From positions 1-11,605 of the forward strand of contig JAEDCY010000060.1 of the NCBI GenBank assembly GCA_016293915.1: a stretch of DNA of 11,605 nt, in the 5' to 3' direction. The first letter of the stretch is position 1. Every line of letters begins with the position of its first letter. The translations under genes were made by a program, and so were the position numbers. The notes under the pieces were generated by a model. It ran no database searches. It had not been told where the DNA came from and worked only from the letters and a program-made list of their open reading frames with translations. This document shows, piece by piece, positions 6,699 to 11,605 of this stretch. The DNA comes from Treponema sp. GTDB lineage: Bacteria > Spirochaetota > Spirochaetia > Treponematales > Treponemataceae.

Positions 6699-8072
6699 AT
6701 GCTGTCTTTAGAAAAAGGAATGAACCAGGTCCACCATGTTCTTAAGGCCGACCAGATGGCGAATATCGCTTTGAGAATGCTTGCCTGCATAAACAGGGAA
6801 GTTGTTCTTCACAGCGTAAGGACAGCCTATCTCGCTTACAAAACCGTATGCGTACATCCGATGAATGAGCGCTGCATACCGGAAAAGCTGGTCATGCTTG
6901 CAATCTTCCATACAATCGGATTTTTCCGCGAAGACATTCATTTTAATTATTTTCCGCATGATGCAAACATCGACTACTTTGCAAATGATAAATCTGTAGA
7001 AAGCAAATATGTTTTTGCCTGTTACTATCTTGAATACATGACCCCGCTCAAAGGAGATGCGGTAGGCCTCCAGAATTTTTTACAGCCCTATAATAAGGAT
7101 TTGCGGCAGTACGTTTATCAGGAAGAATACAAAGACGTAATTTACCTCTGCGCAAGAATCAGCGATTACGTAATGAAAAATCCTGACAAGCCCCTTCCTT
7201 CTGATTTGAACGAACTTGCTCCAGGTTATTTTGATCCTGAATATGTAGCAGCTTTTTCTGAGGCTAACAAAAATAATGTGCTTACTGATACTATTAAAAC
7301 AGGAACTAATTTTGATGAAATTACAAAGCTGGTTTCCAACATTCAGCTTTCTCCAGAAGAAAACCGTATGCTTGAAAAAATGCTGATTCACCTGCTGGAT
7401 TTTAAAAGCACCACAACGATGAAGCATTCTATCAATACTTCCAGTTACGCCCTTTCACTCGGTCTGCGTCTCAACCTCAACAGCGAAGTTTTAACAACTC
7501 TTTACAACAGCGCCTTTCTTCACGACATCGGAAAGATGGCAACACCTCAGCGCATTCTGGAATTTCCGGGAAAGCTTTCGCCGGAAGATATGGGTATAAT
7601 GCGTCTTCATGTAAATCATTCAAAACGCATTCTCAGCGGCTTTGTTGATGATGAGACTCTCGAAACAGTTTACCGCCACCACGAAAAGCTCAACGGCAAG
7701 GGCTATCCGCGCAAGGTAGAAGGAAAAGACCTTACACTGATACAAAGGATTCTCACAGTTGCGGACATCACGAGTGCCCTGCACGACAGCCGCAGTTACA
7801 AGGGAGAATTCTCAAAAGACAAGACTCTTTCCATCATCAAGGATATGACTGATAAGGGAGAGCTGGACCCTAAGATTACAAAGTTTGTAATAGAAGATTT
7901 TGACCAGCTTTTAAAAGAGCAGCAGGTTTTCCAGGGAATGCTTTCGATAGACTTCAGCAAGGTTGTTATCAATTATAATAATTACCTTTATGAAGATGTA
8001 GATTTATGGGTAGAAAATCTCTTGAATGCAACAACTCCATATGAAGAAATAGAAGATATTGAAGATCTGTAA
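6699..8072 (+). CDS. HD-GYP domain phosphodiesterase with degenerate N-terminal HD domain
   Basis: This 457-residue soluble protein has no visible signal peptide or membrane segment. The C-terminal half (about 235-400) is an HD-GYP domain: His243, HDIGK (275-279), His304, HHEKLNGKGYP (327-337) and Asp356 in VADITSAL. Such domains usually hydrolyse cyclic di-GMP (some cGAMP) with a bimetal centre, and all expected ligands appear present. The N-terminal half (about 30-160) resembles a second HD fold with LHSVRTAY and AIFHTIG, but HD reads His71-Thr72, so it is probably non-catalytic and regulatory. The ATG is preceded by GAGAGGAG (6673-6680), 18 nt away, an unusually long spacing; ATG 6720 is an alternative start. 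It sits in an operon with era. The tail is acidic (YEEIEDIEDL). Substrate is inferred from family. Confidence 0.88.
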   Translation: MLSLEKGMNQVHHVLKADQMANIALRMLACINREVVLHSVRTAYLAYKTVCVHPMNERCIPEKLVMLAIFHTIGFFREDIHFNYFPHDANIDYFANDKSVESKYVFACYYLEYMTPLKGDAVGLQNFLQPYNKDLRQYVYQEEYKDVIYLCARISDYVMKNPDKPLPSDLNELAPGYFDPEYVAAFSEANKNNVLTDTIKTGTNFDEITKLVSNIQLSPEENRMLEKMLIHLLDFKSTTTMKHSINTSSYALSLGLRLNLNSEVLTTLYNSAFLHDIGKMATPQRILEFPGKLSPEDMGIMRLHVNHSKRILSGFVDDETLETVYRHHEKLNGKGYPRKVEGKDLTLIQRILTVADITSALHDSRSYKGEFSKDKTLSIIKDMTDKGELDPKITKFVIEDFDQLLKEQQVFQGMLSIDFSKVVINYNNYLYEDVDLWVENLLNATTPYEEIEDIEDL

Positions 8073-8121
8073 GAGTTAGAAGAGTTGTAACATACCGTCG
8101 GGGATGACCAATAAGTTCAGG
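8073..8121. repeat. Degenerate half-copies of a GGGATGAC dispersed repeat
   Basis: TCGGGGATGAC (8098-8108) and AAGTTCAGGATGACA (8113-8127) look like two right-hand halves of a dispersed palindromic repeat. The second matches AAGTTCGGGATGACA at 10256-10270 in 14 of 15 positions. The second half runs on into the -35 box of the next gene. No terminator for the era operon is visible in this gap. Confidence 0.45.
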
Positions 8122-8150
8122 ATGACAAAAAAAGCCCTTTTCATTATATT
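8122..8150 (+). promoter_or_regulatory. Predicted promoter of the TSCPD gene
   Basis: ATGACA (8122-8127, 5 of 6 to consensus), a 17-bp spacer, TATATT (8145-8150, 5 of 6). The -10 ends 7 nt before the ATG at 8158, giving a start point at about 8157 and essentially no leader. There is no SD before this ATG. The -35 is formed by the end of a dispersed-repeat fragment. Confidence 0.65.
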
Positions 8151-8157
8151 ATATAGT

Positions 8158-8400
8158 ATGCAAATAACTTACAAAACTCAGGGCGTGTGCGCACGTTCTA
8201 TTACTTTTGATAAGGACGAGAGTGGTAAAATCACAAACATCAGTTTTGAAGGCGGCTGTAATGGCAACCTCAAGGCAATTTCTAAGCTCTGCGACGGCAT
8301 GACAGCAGATGAAATTGCAGCAAAGCTCAAGGGCAACACCTGCGGTTTTAAGAGCACAAGCTGCGCTGATCAGCTGGCTATTGCTGTGTCACAGGCATAA
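8158..8400 (+). CDS. Small TSCPD-domain protein (TIGR03905-like)
   Basis: This 80-residue protein starts MQITYKTQGVCARSI, matching the usual beginning of stand-alone TSCPD proteins (K/YxYKTxGVC). The four family cysteines are visible at 11, 34 (EGGCNGN), 62 and 69 (CGFKSTSC), with an extra Cys45. The name-giving TSCPD motif reads TSCAD here. The same domain is fused to the end of some class II ribonucleotide reductases and is thought to bind metal or take part in thiol chemistry; the role of the free form is unknown. An open frame extends up to ATG 8104, but that extension would overlap the promoter and repeat debris and has no SD, so the short form is chosen. It converges with the ATPase gene, 36 bp apart. 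Confidence 0.87.
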   Translation: MQITYKTQGVCARSITFDKDESGKITNISFEGGCNGNLKAISKLCDGMTADEIAAKLKGNTCGFKSTSCADQLAIAVSQA

Positions 8401-8436
8401 TTAGAATTTGTATTTTATCAGCTTTATTTTTGATGT
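8401..8436. other. Short convergent gap
   Basis: This is a 36-bp AT-rich spacer between two genes facing each other. No clear hairpin with a T run is present for either direction; the only nearby palindrome is TTGTTTGAAACAA (8442-8454), which lies inside the ATPase coding end. Confidence 0.4.
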
Positions 8437-9870
8437 TCATGTTGTTTGAAACAAATCATCCATTGTGACTTCACTTTGGATTCTGCCTGAATGTGAGTTT
8501 TGCTTTACGCCATAAGTTGTAACCATAGTAAGGTGCAGGGCTTTTTTAGAACCTGTTTCTTTGCGGAAACATTCTATTTTGTTAATCAGCTTTTTCTCAT
8601 AATCCTTATCTATTTCGTATTCATTGACTGCAAATTTCATTTCGCAGATATTTATGACTTTATCACGACGGTCTATAAGCATATCTATCTGAGCCCCATC
8701 AGCTTCTTCGGTTGATTTTGTAAACCATGATGAAACTTCTGTAAGGATACCGGAGATACCAAGCTTTTTCTTAATCTGTTGAATATGATCTTTACATACC
8801 TGTTCAAATGTAAATCCTTCCCATGCTCTTACAGATGGATTATCTATTGAATTTGACCAGAATCGTTCATCTTTTCCTGAATTATTCTTCAGGAACTTAT
8901 AATAAAATAAAGTAAAGTAATCAGAAAGCTGATACAAAGTATCCTGTTTTTTATTTCCAAAGAATTGATATGCTCGCACAAATTCTGAATTAACAAGATT
9001 TTCAAGGATTTTTGTAAGACTTCCATTTGGCGGAAGTTTTGTAATTTGAGAAATCTCTTTTCTTGTAAGCCCTATTTTTTTTGAACTCAAGGCTTCTACT
9101 ACCTTCAAGTATTGCTCACTGTTATTGAAAAGAGTTGCATACAGATGTTCAAATTCATCCCAAAGCAATGCACGCTTCTTGAAAAACATATTATCAATAT
9201 TTGCTTCAAGAGAAATGGAATTGTCCAGGAGGCTTAGATAATATGGAATACCTCCCATTATCATATAATTTTCAACAATCTGATAACGAGACCATTCAAA
9301 ACCGTTTACCTTGAGATACTGTTCTGTTTCATTTAATGTAAACGGTTCAAGATACAGTTTGCAGCTCTGTCTGTTGTATAAGCCTCCCTTATTTCTTGCT
9401 ATATTATCAACCAACCAGGCAGTTGCAGATCCACAAACAAGGCATACAAGATTATCCTGTGCAGAACCCCAGTTATTCCAGAAATATTCAAAGGCCGGAA
9501 GAAAATCACTTCTTGGAGTATCAAACCATGGCATTTCATCAAAGAAGATAACATGCTTTTCGGTTTTAGGGAGAGTATCAAGATATTCTCGTAAACAAAA
9601 AAATGCATCTGTCCAGTTTTCAGGGGCTTTCAGTTTTTGTTTAGACTGCAGATTTAGTTCTGTAATAAAGTTTTTAAGCTGTACTTCTTTAGTCTGTGCA
9701 TAAGAGCCGGCAACCTTAAAATCAAATCTGCCGTTGAAAAAGTTATTAATCAGAAAGGTCTTACCTACTCGTCTTCTTCCATAAACGATTATGAGCTGAG
9801 CTTGATTTGCATCCATGCATTTTTGAAGTTGTTCTATTTCTTTCTGTCTGCCAATAAGCTTTTCAGTCAT
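8437..9870 (-). CDS. AAA-type ATPase with winged helix and DUF234 nuclease-like C-terminus
   Basis: This 477-residue protein belongs to the ATPase_2 / DUF234 group (COG1672-like), abundant in anaerobes but poorly characterised. The N-terminal P-loop domain has GRRRVGKT (31-38), a Walker B FFDEMPW (109-115, Asp111-Glu112) and a sensor-like CGSAT (146-150). A winged-helix segment is suggested at about 255-305 (LTRKEISQITKLPPNGSLTKIL). The C-terminus has Asp396 in QIDMLID and EMK (410-412), spaced as in PD-(D/E)XK nucleases. The start has SD GAGGTG (9875-9880) 6 nt from the ATG (6-nt gap after GAGG). It is a lone gene, with a strong dyad in its promoter. Roles proposed for relatives include defence or DNA metabolism; function here is unknown. 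Confidence 0.85.
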   Translation of the reverse strand: MTEKLIGRQKEIEQLQKCMDANQAQLIIVYGRRRVGKTFLINNFFNGRFDFKVAGSYAQTKEVQLKNFITELNLQSKQKLKAPENWTDAFFCLREYLDTLPKTEKHVIFFDEMPWFDTPRSDFLPAFEYFWNNWGSAQDNLVCLVCGSATAWLVDNIARNKGGLYNRQSCKLYLEPFTLNETEQYLKVNGFEWSRYQIVENYMIMGGIPYYLSLLDNSISLEANIDNMFFKKRALLWDEFEHLYATLFNNSEQYLKVVEALSSKKIGLTRKEISQITKLPPNGSLTKILENLVNSEFVRAYQFFGNKKQDTLYQLSDYFTLFYYKFLKNNSGKDERFWSNSIDNPSVRAWEGFTFEQVCKDHIQQIKKKLGISGILTEVSSWFTKSTEEADGAQIDMLIDRRDKVINICEMKFAVNEYEIDKDYEKKLINKIECFRKETGSKKALHLTMVTTYGVKQNSHSGRIQSEVTMDDLFQTT

Positions 9871-9888
9871 AATTCACCTCACAAGCAT

Positions 9889-9917
9889 AAGATAATATAG
9901 TTTTAGACTATTGTAAA
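9889..9917 (-). promoter_or_regulatory. Predicted promoter of the ATPase gene
   Basis: On the minus strand TTTACA (9912-9917, 5 of 6) is followed by a 17-bp spacer and TATCTT (9889-9894, 4 of 6). The start point would be near 9882, leaving a short leader that contains just the SD. The spacer is filled by one arm of the inverted repeat described separately. Confidence 0.6.
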
Positions 9918-9941
9918 GTTCTTAACAGTCTAAAACTATAT
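9895..9941. promoter_or_regulatory. Large inverted repeat, operator-like
   Basis: ATATAGTTTTAGACT (9895-9909) and AGTCTAAAACTATAT (9927-9941) are exact 15-nt reverse complements. The 17-nt middle contains a further near-palindrome GTAAAGTTCTTAAC (9913-9926, one mismatch pair). The left arm covers the whole -10/-35 spacer of the ATPase promoter and the right arm lies just upstream of the -35. Neither strand has a T run after the hairpin, so a terminator is unlikely and a repressor site is the better reading. Confidence 0.65.
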
Positions 9942-10081
9942 AAAAATACATCATTTAGATATATAAAAGCATTAAAAGCATCTTTATGCCTAGATTTTAC
10001 ATTATTTTATATGGCTTCCGTCAAAGCTTCAGCTGTACAGTTCTATCATCGTGTTTTTAAGTTTTTAGAAAAATCAATATA
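9942..10081. other. AT-rich gap without a gene
   Basis: This is the plain part of the 413-bp space between the ATPase and ychF. It holds a short direct repeat (AAAAGCATTAAAAGCATC, 9966-9983 region) and a 25-codon open frame beginning at ATG 10011 with neither SD nor a clear promoter. That frame could be a gene remnant but cannot be assigned. Confidence 0.35.
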
Positions 10082-10110
10082 TTGTTAAATCCTTTTCTTT
10101 CTACTATATT
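10082..10110 (+). promoter_or_regulatory. Predicted ychF promoter
   Basis: TTGTTA (10082-10087, 4 of 6), a 17-bp spacer and TATATT (10105-10110, 5 of 6). Transcription would start near 10117 and give a leader of about 167 nt containing the GC-rich element and a hairpin. A second TATATT at 10228-10233 lacks a -35. Confidence 0.5.
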
Positions 10111-10132
10111 ATTTATACTGAAATTAAAAGCA

Positions 10133-10227
10133 GGCGTTGCGGGCGGCGTTTGAGCCCGCAGGGTGGGTAGCGCAAGACACCACAGCGTAGCGAGGAGGCT
10201 TGCGCGAAGGGCGGGGCTCCGCCCTCC
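10133..10227 (+). repeat. GC-rich palindromic mosaic element, copy 1
   Basis: This 95-bp GC-rich block stands out from its AT-rich surroundings. It starts GGCGTTGCGGG (10133-10143) and ends GCTCCGCCCTCC (10216-10227). Internal stems are GCGGGC/GCCCGC (6 bp), GCGCAAG/CTTGCGC (7 bp) and AGGGCGG/CCGCCCT (7 bp). The same landmarks occur in inverted orientation after ychF (11418-11550). No target-site duplication or coding capacity is seen, so it is a small non-coding repeat of REP/MITE-like kind, family unknown to me. Confidence 0.75.
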
Positions 10228-10245
10228 TATATTTGAAAAAAAAAG

Positions 10246-10266
10246 ATCCCGAAACAAGTTCGGGAT
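10246..10266 (-). terminator. Terminator-like hairpin facing away from ychF; dispersed repeat
   Basis: ATCCCGAA (10246-10253), loop ACAAG, TTCGGGAT (10259-10266). On the minus strand this 8-bp stem is followed by C and a run of nine T (10236-10244 are all A on plus), the intrinsic terminator form. No minus-strand gene ends here. The sequence matches a widely scattered palindromic repeat whose translations (NLFRDL, HPELVSGS) appear in many spurious bacterial ORFs. On the ychF mRNA the hairpin sits 8 nt ahead of the SD. Confidence 0.6.
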
Positions 10267-10274
10267 GACACGAT

Positions 10275-10278
10275 GGAG
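10275..10278 (+). promoter_or_regulatory. Shine-Dalgarno site of ychF
   Basis: GGAG lies 5 nt before the ATG at 10284 and fixes the start. Confidence 0.65.
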
Positions 10279-10283
10279 TATAT

Positions 10284-11414
10284 ATGGCACTTGAATGTGG
10301 TATTGTTGGACTTCCTAATGTTGGAAAGTCTACTATTTTTTCGGCTCTGACTTCGGCTCCGGCTAGCGCAGAGAATTTTCCTTTCTGTACAATCGACCCT
10401 AACATCGGTATTGTTGATTTGCCGGATGAACGTCTGGACTTTCTTGCAAGCATTCACAATCCTAAAAAGAAAACTCCTGCAAGCGTAAAGTTTGTTGATA
10501 TTGCGGGCCTCATTAAGGGAGCTAGTAACGGAGAAGGTCTTGGAAACAAGTTCCTTGCAAACATCCGCGAGTGTTCTGTAATTGCTCATGTTGTACGCTG
10601 TTTTGATAACCCTGATATTATGCACGTTCGCGACAATGCAAACGAGGCTGCTCCAATCGACCCAGAAACTGATATTCTTACTATTAACTGGGAGCTCTGC
10701 CAGGCAGACTTAAACACAATCGAAGCCCGCCAGGACAAGGTTACCCGCGCCATCCGATCTCTTGGAAAAGAAGAAGAAAAAAAGTACGCACCTTGGATTA
10801 GTGCCGTTGCAAAAATCAAGCCGCTGCTCCAGGATGGAAAATGTGCCCGCACCGCAGACCTCACAGACGACGAAAAGAATGCCCTTTACGACATGTTCCT
10901 CCTCACAATGAAGCCTACAATTTACGTAGCAAATGTTGATGAAGAATCAATCGAAGCACAGACTAACAAGTATGTAGAAATCGTAAAAAAATATGCCGAC
11001 GAAGAGCACTCAGAAGTTGTTGTAATTTGCGGTAAGTTCGAAGCTGACCTTGCAGAAATTACAGATCCTGCAGACCGCAAAGACTTTATGGACAGCGTTG
11101 GTCTTAAGGAAAGCGGACTTGCTACCCTGGCCCGCAAAACCTATCACCTTATGGGACTACGAACCTTCTTTACAGGCGGACCTGATGAGTGCCGTGCCTG
11201 GACAATTCACGCTGGCGACAAGGCTCCACGTGCTGCCGGCGTAATCCATACAGACTTTGAGAAGGGCTTTATTAAAGCCGAAGCATACACTATCGACGAC
11301 CTCCGCCAGTACAAGGACGAAGCTGCAATCAAGGCAGCCGGCAAGTACCGCCAGGAAGGTAAGGAATACGTTGTACAGGACGGTGACGTTCTTTTCTTTA
11401 AGTTTAATGTTTAG
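10284..11414 (+). CDS. ychF: Ribosome-binding ATPase YchF (OLA1 family)
   Basis: This 376-residue P-loop NTPase of the Obg/TRAFAC class binds ribosomes and prefers ATP; it is conserved in nearly all bacteria and linked to stress and translation control. Visible motifs are G1 GLPNVGKST (9-17), G3 DIAGLIKGAS (72-81), the GEGLGNKFLANIRE block (84-97), the altered G4 NVDE (217-220, in place of NKxD, the reason for ATP preference), and a C-terminal TGS domain (about 290-374). Its length is slightly above the usual 363-366. The start is supported by the SD and by MALECGIVGLPNVGKS being the normal beginning. It is a single gene with a long structured leader and is bracketed by two inverted copies of a GC-rich repeat. 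Confidence 0.96.
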   Translation: MALECGIVGLPNVGKSTIFSALTSAPASAENFPFCTIDPNIGIVDLPDERLDFLASIHNPKKKTPASVKFVDIAGLIKGASNGEGLGNKFLANIRECSVIAHVVRCFDNPDIMHVRDNANEAAPIDPETDILTINWELCQADLNTIEARQDKVTRAIRSLGKEEEKKYAPWISAVAKIKPLLQDGKCARTADLTDDEKNALYDMFLLTMKPTIYVANVDEESIEAQTNKYVEIVKKYADEEHSEVVVICGKFEADLAEITDPADRKDFMDSVGLKESGLATLARKTYHLMGLRTFFTGGPDECRAWTIHAGDKAPRAAGVIHTDFEKGFIKAEAYTIDDLRQYKDEAAIKAAGKYRQEGKEYVVQDGDVLFFKFNV

Positions 11415-11417
11415 TCA

Positions 11418-11550
11418 GGAGGGCGGAGCGAGTTTTGCAAACCTTAGATATTCTATCGAATGCAAAACTCGGTAGCGAAGCGTACCCCTCCCTACGGCTG
11501 CACTTCGTTGCAGCCTACCCCACCCAGCGGGGGAGTTCCCCCGCAACGCC
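11418..11550 (-). repeat. GC-rich palindromic mosaic element, copy 2 (inverted)
   Basis: Read on the minus strand this 133-bp block begins GGCGTTGCGGG (11540-11550) and ends GCTCCGCCCTCC (11418-11429), the same ends as copy 1, with GGGTGGGGTAG (11515-11525) between. Stems are GCGGGGG/CCCCCGC (7 bp), GGCTGCA/TGCAGCC (7 bp), a bulged GGTAGC/GCgTACC, and an extra long one CGAGTTTTGCA/TGCAAAACTCG (11429-11439 with 11461-11471, 11 bp) absent from copy 1. It begins 3 bp after the ychF stop, so it forms the ychF 3' UTR and may help end or stabilise the transcript. No T run follows. Confidence 0.75.
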
Positions 11551-11605
11551 CAACATCATCAACTTAAGACTAAAAAGACGGTTTTAGATTACAGCCGAAT
11601 TTATT
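11551..11605. other. Window end without a gene
   Basis: These last 55 bases are AT-rich and carry a small hairpin CTAAAA/TTTTAG (11570-11575, 11582-11587) but no coding signal. Confidence 0.3.

Noticed and set aside
8104..8157. Longer TSCPD start at ATG 8104 or 8122
   Set aside because: The extension consists of repeat fragment and promoter sequence, has no spaced SD, and family members start at the MxxxYKTxGVC segment.
10011..10088. 25-codon open frame (MASVKASAVQFYHRV...) in the gap before ychF
   Set aside because: It has no SD and no convincing promoter, and is too short to tell a peptide from a gene remnant.
10057..10453. Minus-strand open frames containing VIPNLFRDL and CHPELVSGS
   Set aside because: These peptides are the well-known false translations of the dispersed GGGATGAC palindromic repeat; the frames run across the GC-rich element and into antisense ychF.
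10133..11550. Composite transposon carrying ychF
   Set aside because: The flanking elements have no transposase, no target-site duplication is visible, and ychF is a universal core gene, so a mobile cargo is unlikely.
11570..11605. GTTTTAGA word near the window end and in the 9895-9941 dyad, reminiscent of CRISPR repeats
   Set aside because: There is no regularly spaced repetition, no spacers and no cas gene; the word is common in AT-rich DNA.

Overview
The window looks like an ordinary chromosomal stretch of a moderately AT-rich bacterium. Gene content and protein style (GlgP/GlgX pair, Era followed by an HD-GYP protein, a small TSCPD protein, a DUF234-type ATPase, YchF) suggest a spirochaete, most likely a host-associated or rumen-type Treponema. 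That placement is an inference from overall resemblance; no rRNA or marker alignment was possible.

Layout. Positions 1-176 hold the 3' region of a leftward glycogen operon, with a good intrinsic terminator at 19-65. Positions 177-4781 (minus) encode glycogen phosphorylase and a GlgX-type debranching enzyme, 18 bp apart, which together strip glycogen to glucose-1-phosphate and free its branches. Positions 4879-5527 (minus) hold a compact antitoxin/PIN-toxin pair. Positions 5738-8072 (plus) hold era and, 31 bp later, a soluble HD-GYP protein with a degenerate second HD domain. An 80-residue TSCPD protein (8158-8400) converges with an AAA ATPase (8437-9870, minus) that carries a winged-helix segment and a PD-(D/E)XK-like C-terminus. 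After a 413 bp gene-poor gap comes ychF (10284-11414, plus).

The most interesting material is between the genes. (1) Two diverged copies of one GC-rich, palindrome-built element (10133-10227 and 11418-11550) lie in opposite orientation on either side of ychF, with the same 12-nt end facing the gene. Their internal stems are kept although the stem sequences differ. (2) Three genes (glgX, era, TSCPD) have a good sigma70-type promoter whose -10 box ends only 7-9 nt before the ATG and have no Shine-Dalgarno sequence, so they look leaderless; the other genes mostly have clear SD sites. (3) The ATPase promoter contains a perfect 15-bp inverted repeat, one arm of which exactly fills the -35/-10 spacer, as expected for an operator. 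(4) Pieces of a dispersed GGGATGAC-type palindromic repeat occur before the TSCPD gene, where one supplies the -35 box, and in the ychF leader, where it forms a terminator pointing away from ychF.

I see no tRNA, rRNA, CRISPR array, complete insertion sequence or prophage gene. No multi-gene novel system is evident; the repeat family and the leaderless/operator architecture are the best leads.
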